Source: Datisca glomerata (taxonomy: Eukaryota > Streptophyta > Magnoliopsida > Cucurbitales > Datiscaceae). From it: a stretch of 64,000 bases of DNA. A program made the position numbers and the translations under genes. The stretch lies in assembly GCA_003255025.1 (NCBI GenBank), contig QANY01004819.1:372001-436000 (forward strand), given 5' to 3'. The notes beneath the pieces are model-generated. The model saw only the letters and a program-made list of their open reading frames with translations. It had not been told where the DNA came from and made no database searches. Positions within the stretch are counted from its first letter, which is position 1. Each line of letters begins with the position of its first letter. Of this stretch, positions 51,001-59,010 are shown in pieces.

Positions 51001-54000
51001 TCTTAACTAATGTATTTACAGAATTGTTGTATTATTATTATTTTCATTTAATCTTATAATCCAATACACTATTTCCAATAATCTTAAAACAATTAATTCT
51101 ATACAAGTTATTGCATTATAGGATTAATTTTTGGAAATTAATTTCATTTTAAAAAAGTGCCCAAAAATTATTTTGAAAATTGATTTGGGTTTTTTCAACC
51201 TAAAAATTTTATTTTAAATATTCTCCAAAATTTCAAAACTGGAAGTAACTATACAAAGAAGTTATGTCTAGGAAATTAGAATTTAAGTGGACTTGTCCCT
51301 CCAATTACCTGGGAACTGGATACTGTTGAGAGGCATGGTCATGGATTAGGCCTAAGAACCCCACCAGTTCGCCTTAACAGTTATATGTAAAAGTGTTATT
51401 TGATTTATTTTAGAAAATTTTGGAAAAATTAGCATATTTTTCGTCTTCGAGAAAATAGCATAATTTTTAAAGTGTTGATACACTTCTGGTTTATATTTCA
51501 AATAAGGAAATATGGCAACTGAAACAAATAACAATGTTGCAGCGAATCATGCTGGAGAAAACCAAGGGTTGAACCCTATTGTTGGGACTCAAATGGCACA
51601 TTTGGGTGTGCAGAACCCTGCTGTGACCCCTGTAGCCCGTATGACACCAATGCATATGTCTATTTCTCATGGAGAGAAACCTGAGAAATTTAACGGTCTG
51701 AATTTTAAAAGGTGGCAACAGAAGATGCTCTGCTACCGAAGAATACTGAATCTGGCAAAATGCTTGACTGAAGATGCTCATAAGCTCAATGATGATGAGC
51801 AAGATTTCCAAACGATCAGTACTATTGATGCTTGGAAACATTATGATTATTTATGTAGAAATTACATAATGAATGGTCTTGCTGATTCTTTGTATAATTT
51901 TTATTCCGACAAGAAAACAACAAATGAGCTATGTGAATTTCTTGAATGAAAGTACAACAAGGCTGAAGATGCAGGCGCTATGAAATTTATCATCGCCCGC
52001 TTTCTAGATTTTAAAATGGGGGAGTTCAAAACGGTAAAAAGTCAAGTGCAAGAACTATAAATTTTCTAGCACAAGATTCATGCTGACGGAATGATGCTGA
52101 GTGAATCATTTCAAGTGACTTGTATTATTGAGAAATTTCCTCCTGGATGGAAGGATTTCAAGAATTGTCTCAAGCACAAACGAAAGTAACTGAGCATCAA
52201 GGATCTTATTATTCGACTTTGAATCGAAGAAGATAATTGGCTATCCGAAAGAAGAGGGTCAAACCCTATTGCTGCAGCAAAGGCTAATATTGTGGAGCAT
52301 GGTCAAGGTTTTAAAGCCAAGAAGACCAATAACAAAGGAAAAAATCCAAACAAGCTAGGACCTAAAGGAAGGGTTTCTAAGAAACCAAAGTTCCAAGGCA
52401 AGTGCTATAATTATGACAAATTGGATCACAAATCATCTGAGTATAGACTTCCTAAGAAATAAAGAGACTAATGTTAACACTATTGCTTGAGACGTTTCTG
52501 ATATCAACCTGTCAGCAATGATTTCTAAGTTCAACATGGTTAGATCAAATCCAAAGGAGTGGTGGATTGACACTAGAGCTACCTGCCATGTGTGTTCTGA
52601 CCGTGGGATGTTCTCTACCTTTGAAGCTATCAATCATGGAGATAAGCTGTTCATGAGGAACTCGGCCACCTCTGAGATCAAAGGCCAAGGAAAAGTGGTG
52701 TTGAAGATGACTTCTGGTAAGGAATTAACTCTAAACAATATACTGTATGTACCTGAAATCTGGAAGAACCTTGTGTCTGGTTCACTGCAGAATAACCATG
52801 GATTTCATATGGTATTTGAGTCAAATAAAATTATTTTGTCTAAGAACGGAATGTATGTTGGTAAGAGTTATATGAGTGATAGAATGTTCAAACTCAATGT
52901 AATGACTTTGGTCAAACCCAATATTAATAAAGCTAGTTCTTCTGCTTACTTGCTTGAGTCTTCTAATTTATGGCATGGTAGACTAGGTCGTGCTAATTAT
53001 GATATTTTATGTGAATTAATTAACTTAGATCATATACCAACATTTCACATTGATTCCAATCACAAGTGTGGAACTTGTGTAGGGGTGGTGAGTATGAGTC
53101 GTCATTTGTTGAGATTTGTGCTCAACATGGAAATATACATGAAACCATAGCACCTAATCCACCTCAATCTAATAGTGTCGCTGAGCGGAAAAACCGTACA
53201 CTGAAAGAAATAATGAATGTATTGTTGATCAGTTCTAGATTACCTCCAAACATGTGGGGAGAAGTTGTTTTGACGGCTAACTGTCTTTGAATAAGATACC
53301 GAAAAAGAAAGATGATAAAGCCCCATATGAGTAATGGAAAGGTAGAACACCTTCATACAAATGCTTATGAATGTGGGGATGCCTCGCTAATCTGATGGTA
53401 CATGCACTCAAAAAGGTGAAAATATGACCAAAAACTGTTGAGTACATTCTTTGAACATGTATTTCCATACAAATCCAAGGAAGAGCCAAACTCTTCATAA
53501 AGACTTTTTGAGACTACTAATGAGGAAGATAGTCTGGACCAAGATGAAAAAGTTGAGATAGAACCTAAAAGGAGTAAAAGAGTTAGGACAGAAAAATCTT
53601 TTGGTCATGATTTTTTAACTTGTATGATTGAAAGTGAACCAAGAACTTTCAATGAAGCTGTGAACTCCAATGAAGATCCTTTTTGGAAAGAGGCCATTAA
53701 GAGTGAAATTGATTCAATTTTGTAAAATCATACTTGAGAATTAGTAGATCTTCCACCTGGTTGTAAACTTTTGAGTTCCAAATAGATTTTCAAATGGAAA
53801 ATGAAAGTTGATGAATCAATTGATAAATACAAAGCTAAGCTTGTAATTAAAGGCAAAGAAAGAAGGAAGGTCTTCATTTTTTATACATATTCTCCGGTGT
53901 CGAGAATAAACTCCATTAGGATGGTACTTGCAATCACAGCTTTGAAAAATCTTGAAGTACATCAAATGGATGTGAAAATAGCCTTCTAAATGGAGATTTA

Positions 54001-57000
54001 GAGGAGGAAATCTACATGGAACAACTAGAGATTTTTCGCTCCTGGGTAATGTAAGAAAGTCTGTAAATTAGTCAAATCATTGTATGGTTTGAAACAAGCA
54101 CCAAAATAATGGCATGAAAAATTTGACAGTCACATGATGTCAATTGGATTAAAAAATAATGAATGTGATAAATGTATCTATGTTAAAGATACAGAGAATG
54201 TATATGTCATTATGTGTTTATATGTTGATGATATGCTTATCGTTGGGAGTAATGATAAGATGATCAAATCTACGAAAGATATGTTAAAACTTAGATTTAA
54301 TATGAAAGACATGGGACTTGCTGATGTTATATTGAGAATAAAAATTAAAAGAATATCAGATTTACTTATTTTAGGTTAGTCTCATTTCATAGATTCTATT
54401 CTTGAAAAATTTAGCAAAGATGACACTGGTGAATCAAAAACGCCGATGGATACAACTCATCAAGAATAAAGGTGAGAGTATCTCTTAAGTAGAATATTCT
54501 AGAGTGATAGGTAGCCTAATGTACTTGATGAGTTATACAAGACCTGATATAGCCTATACAGTGAGTAAACTAAGTAGATTCACGAGTAATTCTGGAGCTA
54601 AACATTGGAAAGTCATTGTGGGAGTACTGAGGAATTACGATATACTCGGAGTTATGAACTACATTATTCAAGATATCTAGCGGTCCTAGAAGGATATACG
54701 GATGCAAATTGGATATCTGATAAGAAAGATACGAAGTCTACTAGTGGGTATGTTTTCACACTAGGAGGAGTTGTCGTAGCATGGAAATCCTTAAAACGGA
54801 AATTATAGCTAGATCCATTATGGAATCTGAGCTTATAGCTTAACCAAATATAGGGATGAGGCTGAGTGGCTACATCACTTTCTAGAGGATATTCCTAGAT
54901 GGACAAAGCATGTGCCACCAAAATGCATATATTGTGATAGTCAAAGTGTTATTGGAAGAGCAAAAAGTAATATGTATAATGGTAAGTCTAGATACATTCA
55001 TCATAGACATAATACCATTAAACAAATGCTCTTGACACAGGTTGTCACTCTTCACTATATGAAGTCAAATGATAACATTCCATATCCATTAACCAAATGG
55101 TTAAATATAGAGTTAGTTGAAAAGTCATCGATGAGAATGAGACCAAAGCCCATGTAAAAATAAGTGATACGAAGGAAACCTAATCTAATTGACTGAATAT
55201 CCTAAGTTCTAGGTTCAAAGGGACAACCTAATTGTATAAACTTAGTTGGATCACTGTGGCGATTTTTCCTGCCCATTCCTATGATGAAAACAGTGATACC
55301 CATTAGAGATTAGGTTAAATTGAGCTTTTAATGATTCTTATACATTGAATACTGTGAGATACGAGCGAAATAATGCGGGTTTACTCTTAAATTAAGAGAT
55401 CATATAAGTGAGAGTGAAGTGTGGCCGCTTTTATAGGAATTGTAAGGGCACAATTCTTTAGAAACTCTTGCAGAACCAGGAGGATGTTCATGGCCAAAAC
55501 GAACATAATTATGGGAACTGAACTGTGTCAGGGATGAGTCATGTGTGTAATATGTCATCGTTTACATAAAAAAAGTCGAACAGTTCAAAGACATCGTGTC
55601 TACTGGTCAACTAGTAAAGTAAACATACTTACACAAGAGAAGGTCCAAGGGTAAAACCTACTTATCCTATGCAGGTTACAGAATGTATAATTCTATCACC
55701 ATGCATGTCGTGTCGTTGGTCGCCAATTTTCATTCATGTGGGAATTATTGGAAAATTAGGTATTTTGCACACCATTTTCTTTCATAGACCAATTTTGGAC
55801 AAATTATTAGATGGAACTCACTACGTAAAAGTGTAAGGTTTTTGGATATTTGAGTTCTCTTCCGTGAGTACATCAAAATCGACTATTAATTTGTCAAAAT
55901 TAGGTTTGAGATGAATGAAAATTTATCTTCCAAAGTGAGCTAAATGAGAATGGAAGAATATGTGGGAATTGTAGAAATCTCACATTGGAAAGAGAGGAAA
56001 TGTTGGAATGGTATATATTGAGATACTAATATCAAAGATGGTAACTTGATAACACTAGGGGCTCTCACTATATGGACCACTTCTAAATGCGCCAATGAGC
56101 ATTGTTTTGCTCTAGATTTAATTTTTCTTCTCATAAAAAGCCCAAATGTCATGTAATCTGAAATATTCTTATAAATTAAGGCCCAAAATATTTTTTTATT
56201 TTTGTAAATTAAATAAAAAATATTTGGATTTAATTTTATGATTAAATGATATTTTAATGGGTTAAATGCCCTTTATTACACACTCTATGAGTAGTATAAA
56301 AAGAAGTCTTCCCCTCCACATTTACATACCAAAGAAGCTTTCAAGTTCTCTTTTACTCTCAATATTTATTCTCCACTTTTTTGCTTATTTTTCTTCAAGT
56401 TTTCTTGGTTCGATTTTTGGTTCGGTCAGGTTCGTTTTGGTTCGGTCTGGTTTGATTTATTTCCGATTCCGTCAACAGTTTCATTTTCCGGTTCAATTCC
56501 TAGTTTTGCGTCGTTACTCTGGTGATAGAATTCTGACAAGTCTGTTCTATCAAGATGGTGAAGTCGGGTGCTATTCAGATGCCTCAAACTGTTTTATCTT
56601 AGAAAAGAGACGCCGTTATCAACCTTAGTACCACAAGTGAGGGGGCGTAACTGTTTTAAGAAAAATGTGCAAACAAGACTCGGTTTGATTTCTTCTTATT
56701 CCTAATATGTCCGTACTGTTTTAGCATTAGTAAATACTTGATTACATTTCGCAATAATGTTATGTACATTACTTTGTGTAATTATCTTGTTTACATGTTG
56801 TAATCAATATTTACAGAATTATTGTATTATTATATTATTTCTATTTAATCTTATAATGCAATAGAGTATTTCTAATAATTACTTACTGGAAAATTCAGAA
56901 TGACGGACGGGAAATGGCCAAGAACGGAAACTAATGAGACCGGCACTTGACCTAGAGAGAGAAGCCTTAAGACGGCGTTGCTCGAGAATCTGCTTGAGCT

Positions 57001-58060
57001 CAATCAGAGCCTGTAGCTGTTTTGTAAGACTCTCTCCTCTCTCCACCAGCTCTACCTCTCTAGCTTGGTAAAACTCATTCACCTTGTTTAATTCTTCATC
57101 TATTCTCTCAAAAAACGTTCTCACCTTTACAATAATTATTGTCAATTCACCATATTAATTAATTAACAAAAAATATTTAGCAAACTCCATATTCAAAATT
57201 TCAATATTCAATTAAAAATATATAACTTATTTACGAAAATTAAATGAAGCCCATATTGTGTTGCAAAAATACCTCATCTTCTTCCGAAAACAGCTGAGAT
57301 AGTTCGCTTTGGTAAATTTGTGGGTCATCAGGACCATCTTCAATGCTTTTACTCTTAACCTACAGAAGAAGAACAAAATCCAACAAGATTTGTTGTGTTA
57401 TAATTTATAAATACGTTGAATACTTTTGTTTTATATAGGAAATTAATTGTTTCCTCTTCAAATACTGTTTTTGTATTTTATTCTTTCCATTATTCTAGAT
57501 GTATTTAACCGTTTTTCTCTATCTTCTTCTTATCGCTTTTTGTAACAGGACAAAGAAACATCATGAAAAAAAGCAAAATATAAAGAGTAATTATATATGT
57601 TCTAAACTCTCTAATTTTTTAACTGACTCAATCATATATCACATTCATACGTTTGTGTTCTACCATTTTTTTCCATTTAGTTAATTAATTTTTTTTTATC
57701 AAAATGTCAGGATAAAATTACTCGAAAAGCATATGTATTTTATTTATGATATATATATGCATGTATTATACTATATTTTGCTTCTTTCTTTTGACAAATG
57801 CATGTATTAATTATACTTACCTGCGAAATATCAGCGATATTTTGAGGAAAATTAAGGAAATTGATAGAGATTTTCTTGGCCATGGAGCAAAACGGGTCGA
57901 AAATGGAGCAACCAAAACTCGGGATCATGCCTTGAGCTTGTTTGGGTAATCTTGCAAACTTGATCTTCTTTATCTGTTTCTTGAGTTGCCAATAGTCAAT
58001 AAATGCATCTTTCCATTCCGGAATTAGTTGAGCTTCCAGCTCCTTTGAGAACTTCACCAT
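26943..58060 (-). CDS. PHO1-like: PHO1-family phosphate exporter, 15 exons, complete frame of 785 codons
   Basis: Joined exons (minus strand, in order): 57821-58060, 57273-57359, 56887-57124, 32542-32902, 30911-30959, 30748-30819, 30418-30547, 29868-29988, 29362-29611, 28916-29020, 28793-28837, 28342-28494, 27627-27905, 27203-27339, 26943-27033. They total 2,358 bp, 785 residues plus TAA, close to the usual PHO1 length of about 780. All introns are GT-AG and every phase agrees. Residues 1-~330 form the SPX domain (start M-V-K-F-S-K-E-L-E, lysine cluster K-K-Q-I-K-K-I-K, later K-I-L-K-K-F-D-K), known in the family to sense inositol pyrophosphates. Membrane segments follow from about residue 390, and EXS motifs run to the end ([22 protein letters not shown]). 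Family members export phosphate, classically in root xylem loading, with Golgi/endosomal and plasma-membrane location. Which PHO1 homologue this is cannot be settled. Intron 3 is 23,984 bp and full of retroelements. Confidence 0.94.
27203..27339 (-). CDS. PHO1-like: PHO1-like exon 14
   Basis: 137 bp, codons 711-756: [12 protein letters not shown] and [13 protein letters not shown], conserved at the end of EXS. Acceptor TTGTAG, donor GTAATTTT. Confidence 0.93.
27627..27905 (-). CDS. PHO1-like: PHO1-like exon 13 (EXS core)
   Basis: 279 bp, codons 618-710. It starts C-G-R-R-W-V-D-E and carries [13 protein letters not shown] and [14 protein letters not shown], the heart of the EXS domain needed for phosphate export in this family. 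Acceptor CGCAAG (an A where CAG is commoner), donor GTGAGTT. Confidence 0.94.
28342..28494 (-). CDS. PHO1-like: PHO1-like exon 12
   Basis: 153 bp, codons 567-617. It begins [14 protein letters not shown] and ends [10 protein letters not shown]. The T-C-E-S-G-R segment in between may help decide the PHO1 subclade by alignment. Confidence 0.94.
28793..28837 (-). CDS. PHO1-like: PHO1-like exon 11
   Basis: 45 bp, codons 552-566: [15 protein letters not shown], the invariant D-F-F-x-A-D-Q-L signature. Acceptor TTGTAG, donor GTATACATC. Confidence 0.94.
28916..29020 (-). CDS. PHO1-like: PHO1-like exon 10
   Basis: 105 bp, codons 517-551: [15 protein letters not shown] and [10 protein letters not shown], membrane segment and loop before EXS. 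The plus-strand open frame over it is a shadow. Acceptor ATTCAG, donor GTACATG. Confidence 0.93.
29362..29611 (-). CDS. PHO1-like: PHO1-like exon 9
   Basis: 250 bp, codons 433-516. It includes [14 protein letters not shown] and [10 protein letters not shown], highly conserved in PHO1 proteins, and two membrane segments. It ends at P-G-I-L-L-L before GTCAGC. Confidence 0.94.
29868..29988 (-). CDS. PHO1-like: PHO1-like exon 8
   Basis: 121 bp, codons 393-433. First clear membrane segment, [14 protein letters not shown], then V-E-I-V-Y-P-V-F. Acceptor GATGCAG, donor GTTCTCTTTC. Confidence 0.93.
30418..30547 (-). CDS. PHO1-like: PHO1-like exon 7
   Basis: 130 bp, codons 350-393. It has [13 protein letters not shown] and [10 protein letters not shown], the linker from SPX to the first membrane segment, ending at M-V-T-F-F-V. 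The donor GTACTCTCTC lies beside an AG repeat. Confidence 0.93.
30748..30819 (-). CDS. PHO1-like: PHO1-like exon 6
   Basis: 72 bp, codons 326-349: [12 protein letters not shown] and S-H-F-I-T-S-D-K, end of the SPX region. Acceptor TTTACAG, donor GTAAGTTTT. Confidence 0.93.
30911..30959 (-). CDS. PHO1-like: PHO1-like exon 5
   Basis: 49 bp, codons 309-325. It encodes [15 protein letters not shown], the last SPX helix with its conserved lysines. Phase 2 in, phase 0 out. Acceptor TTGCAG, donor GTAAAATAG. Confidence 0.93.
30960..32541 (-). other. PHO1-like intron 4, with an internal degenerate duplication
   Basis: 1,582 bp, GT-AG. It contains two related stretches, about 31060-31450 and 31455-31680, sharing GAGGTGTATC-x2-TC-x2-CTCATTATTCATATA and CTTACCATTTCCTTTAATTAAA; the second has an internal deletion. 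No coding content was seen. Confidence 0.65.
32542..32902 (-). CDS. PHO1-like: PHO1-like exon 4, far side of the giant intron
   Basis: Codon 189 (last two bases) to codon 309. It starts with a two-base codon remainder, matching the one base left by exon 3. The first half is a variable acidic/serine-rich linker; the second half has [16 protein letters not shown], a hallmark of PHO1 SPX domains. The acceptor is TTAATGCAG and the donor GTTTGTTTC. Confidence 0.93.
32966..33264 (+). repeat. 5' LTR of copia A, first part
   Basis: Matches the 3' LTR at 45283 but contains about 155 extra bases (about 33044-33200) that the 3' LTR lacks. Element B begins at 33265. Confidence 0.88.
33265..35109 (+). 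repeat. 5' LTR of copia B
   Basis: Starts TGTGAGAATTATGTCC and ends CCGGTCCAACA. The body aligns with 39378-41124. An 80-codon open frame at 34192-34434 inside it has no recognisable function. Confidence 0.85.
35112..35125 (+). other. primer-binding site of copia B
   Basis: TGGTATCAAGAGCC two bases after the LTR, an initiator-Met-tRNA type site with one extra A compared with the usual TGGTATCAGAGCC. Confidence 0.8.
36580..37340 (+). pseudogene. copia B gag remnant
   Basis: Starts at ATG 36580 with N-K-L-T-G-E-N-Y, a copia gag motif, but TGA replaces Trp soon after, and further stops occur near 36829 and 37042. The open part 36844-37044 and the L-P-D-T-F-E-N-F-K segment fit the UBN2-type gag. 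The zinc knuckle region (near 37300) is frameshifted. Confidence 0.8.
37340..38660 (+). pseudogene. copia B protease and integrase remnant
   Basis: The pre-integrase motif [10 protein letters not shown] lies at about 37850-37880. The core has F-V-T-F-T-D-G-Y-S and S-D-R-G-G-E-Y-F, then [10 protein letters not shown]. Multiple stops occur, for example at 37919 and 38223. No complete protease active site could be read. Confidence 0.8.
38671..39365 (+). pseudogene. copia B fused stub of RT and RNase H
   Basis: The start of the RT region (P-Q-R-S-G-R-V-V-R, then W-K-E-A-T-N-V-E-I and W-T-L-V-D-P-P-E) runs at about 39055 straight into the end of RNase H ([17 protein letters not shown]). The whole catalytic part of RT, including the Y-V-D-D motif, is missing. 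The joint stays open in one frame, 38872-39228. Confidence 0.85.
39378..41124 (+). repeat. 3' LTR of copia B, truncated at its end
   Basis: Follows the polypurine AAGTGGAAGAT and starts TGTTGTAATTATG. It aligns with the 5' LTR until TTTATTGAATACATTTA near 41124; the final portion of the 5' LTR (about 34970-35109) has no counterpart. Confidence 0.82.
41125..41292 (+). repeat. 5' LTR of copia A, second part
   Basis: GCTTTAGCTCTCTC onwards matches the end of the 3' LTR of A (45430-45560), including CTTCTCACGATTGCTATCT. It ends TTTTCTTCA. The first 45 bases are less certain. Confidence 0.82.
41293..41305 (+). other. primer-binding site of copia A
   Basis: TGGTATCAGAGCC directly after the LTR. 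Confidence 0.9.
41323..41930 (+). pseudogene. copia A gag remnant
   Basis: ATG at 41323 begins a short frame that stops at about 41428. The recognisable gag middle (41405-41713) begins abruptly, with [11 protein letters not shown] and [13 protein letters not shown], so most of the N-terminal gag has been lost. A zinc-knuckle remnant C-Q-I-Y...G-H-T-P-V-D-C is read across two frames at about 41860-41900. Confidence 0.78.
41980..43640 (+). pseudogene. copia A protease and integrase
   Basis: The protease site reads V-W-L-S-N-T-G-C-N at about 42000, with Asn where the catalytic Asp belongs. Integrase is open at 42567-43637: [19 protein letters not shown], then [12 protein letters not shown]. The catalytic D-D-E positions are present. 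The pre-integrase H-D-K-L-S-H and C-x2-C are in a separate frame at 42440-42560. A 34-bp direct duplication sits at about 43648-43720 just after. Confidence 0.85.
43740..45237 (+). pseudogene. copia A reverse transcriptase and RNase H
   Basis: The first RT half (43740-44180) is broken by stops. The part at 44187-44918 is open: [10 protein letters not shown] and the catalytic L-L-Y-V-D-D-I-I-L, which is intact. RNase H appears as A-E-Y-K-A-L-A and L-W-C-D-N-T-S-T (45014-45229), with [16 protein letters not shown]. It ends shortly before the polypurine GAGGGGGGC. Confidence 0.88.
45283..45560 (+). repeat. 3' LTR of copia A
   Basis: 278 bp, TGTAAACTAATG to TTTTCTTCA. It lacks the ~155-bp segment present in the 5' LTR; the missing part lies between two copies of CTTAACT. 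Confidence 0.9.
45566..46648. other. intron sequence with a possible old copia LTR end
   Basis: Mostly AT-rich. The part 45840-46060 looks like the end of a copia LTR: TTTTTCTCTCTTGC...GCAAGATTTCA followed by TGGTAAAG, a possible decayed primer-binding site. A similar ending recurs at 49845-49885. Otherwise no gene was seen. Confidence 0.35.
46649..47800 (+). repeat. LTR-like dispersed repeat, copy R2
   Basis: Sister of 9304-10525. It starts TGATAATCTTAAC and ends CTATAGAAAATTCACAACA. The flanks CTATG (46644-46648) and CAATG (47801-47805) match at 4 of 5, compatible with a solo LTR. It has a GC-rich block CAGCGTCGAGC...CGTCGCCACGCTG and no coding capacity. Confidence 0.5.
47801..49838 (+). 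mobile_element. 5'-truncated LINE (L1-type) remnant
   Basis: RT is open at 47872-48243: [22 protein letters not shown] and the catalytic F-V-D-D (C-F-V-D-D-L-L-V-F), typical of plant L1 elements. The endonuclease and the first part of RT are missing. The downstream region is in broken frames, with W-S-W-R-K-L and a C-terminal H-I-P-K-Y-Y-F-L-T zinc-binding (zf-RVT) segment. The 3' end is an A-rich tail, GATAAAAAAG, near 49838. There is a 60-bp tandem duplication inside (49184-49303). Exact 5' border unsure. Confidence 0.87.
49981..51080 (+). repeat. 5' LTR of copia C
   Basis: 1,100 bp, TGCTGAAAAATTAGG to TTTCCAATA, aligning with 55746-56877. It contains TAGTATAAAAGGAGGTC near 50522, a likely TATA-box region for the element. 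A clear primer-binding site was not found after it. Confidence 0.88.
51512..52459 (+). pseudogene. copia C gag remnant
   Basis: Open from ATG 51512 for 145 codons, with [15 protein letters not shown], the UBN2-type gag of copia elements, then TGA and TAA stops. The zinc knuckle near 52400 reads [10 protein letters not shown], so the second cysteine is lost. Confidence 0.85.
52518..53500 (+). pseudogene. copia C protease and deleted integrase
   Basis: The protease reads [12 protein letters not shown], with Arg where the D-T-G glycine should be. The pre-integrase L-W-H-G-R-L-G and C-G-T-C follow. At about 53080 the sequence jumps to the G-G-E-Y region and then [12 protein letters not shown], so the first part of the integrase core is gone. 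The downstream A-P-Y-E region is frameshifted. Confidence 0.85.
53520..55157 (+). pseudogene. copia C reverse transcriptase and RNase H
   Basis: RT pieces: [19 protein letters not shown] and H-Q-M-D-V-K-I-A-F (53801-53989), then the catalytic [10 protein letters not shown] (54134-54379), intact. RNase H is seen as [17 protein letters not shown] (54605-54808) and C-D-S-Q-S-V-I (54912-55157). Several stops and frameshifts, for example near 53989, 54110 and 54377. Confidence 0.87.
55746..56877 (+). repeat. 3' LTR of copia C
   Basis: Starts TATTGGAAAATTAGG after the purine-rich CATGTGGGAAT and ends TTTCTAATA. Four bases separate the following target copy ATTAC from the exon 3 edge. The 120-codon open frame at 56266-56628 is LTR sequence, not a gene. 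Confidence 0.88.
56887..57124 (-). CDS. PHO1-like: PHO1-like exon 3, bordering the giant intron
   Basis: Residues 110 to the first base of codon 189. It contains [16 protein letters not shown] and the heptad-like stretch [13 protein letters not shown] of the SPX helical bundle. The exon ends in phase 1, and its donor GTAAGTAAT is near-perfect. The 3' LTR of copia C starts at intron position +10. Confidence 0.93.
57273..57359 (-). CDS. PHO1-like: PHO1-like exon 2
   Basis: Residues 81-109, 29 codons, phase 0 on both sides. It includes [14 protein letters not shown]. The acceptor is TGTAG and the donor GTATTTTTGC. It is too short to stand out as an open frame, but fits exactly between exons 1 and 3. 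Confidence 0.92.
57821..58060 (-). CDS. PHO1-like: PHO1-like exon 1
   Basis: Residues 1-80. The ATG at 58060 is chosen because [11 protein letters not shown] is the conserved SPX start; no in-frame ATG lies directly upstream. It ends ...D-I-S-Q before GTAAGTATAA. The helix with K-K-Q-I-K-K-I-K (residues 27-34) is part of the expected phosphate/inositol-pyrophosphate-binding surface. Confidence 0.94.
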
Positions 58061-58147
58061 TTTCTTAGGTTCTTTTCTCAATTGAAGGGAGAGAAGTGGG
58101 AATGGAATAAAATATTGCTTAAGAAATGAATTATTAAAGGGTTGAGT

Positions 58148-58187
<40 letters not shown>

Positions 58188-59010
58188 ATAATTACATTAA
58201 ATAACTGAATATAATATGAGTTTGTTATGTAAAATAAGAGACGTGTAAGAAATAAACAGAGGGGTGCAATTTACTTTCTTTGATGTGATTTTTTCCACTC
58301 TTTTGTTTTTAATTTAAGTTGAATGAGGTGGTAGGGATAGTTGCTAAATCAAACTGTTAACAGCTTTTTTTTGTCAAATCTTCATTTTTACGAAAATAAG
58401 AATTTATAGCATGTGGGTGGTCATTGCTTTTATGTGTAACTTCTTTTGGGAGTTCATTGCCTTGAAATTAATGTCCTTTTGTAGGCTATTTGTGCATAAA
58501 TAAATCCTTAAATTTCGACGACAAGTTTTTTATGCGCAAGATGACACATTCATAAACATGCAACAACTTTTATTAACACCTTTTAATTTCTGATGAGTAA
58601 TGCACATGTATGTGGCTAAACTATGTACATTTCTGGTGCACTCGGAACTTTTGCATGAAATATTTAGAGATATGTTTGTGTTGTAGCGGGAATGGTCAAT
58701 AAATAGTATTTTTGACATGTTTTGGCCAATATGTTTACGCCTACAGATACCTTATTATCTTAATCATTATATACTCAATATTGACACAATCATTTAACCC
58801 AAATTCAATTACACATAAATACAAAAAAACTCAATGCACAGGACAATACCTTTGACACATAACTAGCTTAATTAGATAAAACTCACCACTTCTCGACCAG
58901 ATTAAATGCAACTTACTAGTTTAGAAACCGTCTTCAGCACAAGTGAAGTCCTCTGGCTAGTCTCTTAATATCATGGGGTATCCACTTATTGGATAGATAT
59001 ATCTTGGGAG
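58061..59010 (-). promoter_or_regulatory. PHO1-like 5' UTR and proximal upstream region
   Basis: Just upstream of the ATG the minus strand has a CT-rich leader (CCCACTTCTCTCCCTTC). A TA repeat at 58150-58178, 90-118 bases before the ATG, is the best TATA-like element. The transcription start is not defined. No clear phosphate-response P1BS site (GNATATNC) was seen in this part. Confidence 0.4.

Larger units (their letters stand above)
49981..56877 (+). mobile_element. Ty1/copia element C, complete layout, inserted beside the exon 3 donor
   Basis: LTRs at 49981-51080 and 55746-56877, gag, protease, partial integrase, RT and RNase H between them. It is flanked by exact 5-bp copies ATTAC (49976-49980 and 56878-56882). 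The LTR ends derive from TGTTGGAAA...TTTCCAACA but have mutated. The coding regions contain stops and a large integrase deletion. It is antisense to PHO1. Confidence 0.92.
32903..56886 (-). other. PHO1-like intron 3, 23,984 bp, filled with retroelements
   Basis: Defined by the exon 3 donor GTAAGTAAT and the exon 4 acceptor TTAATGCAG, with phase 1 on both sides. Contents from left: 63 bp of original intron, copia A with nested copia B, about 1.1 kb of mixed old sequence, repeat R2, a LINE, about 140 bp, and copia C. Less than about 1.5 kb is not assignable to mobile DNA. The 63 retained bases before the acceptor include a branch-point-like TTGAC about 28 bases upstream of the AG. Confidence 0.92.

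Noticed and set aside
56266..56628. 120-codon plus-strand open frame near exon 3
   Set aside because: It lies wholly within the 3' LTR of copia C, with no conserved domain.
58081..58081. An upstream alternative start giving seven extra residues before the PHO1 start
   Set aside because: The codon there is TTG, not ATG, and family members begin at M-V-K-F.
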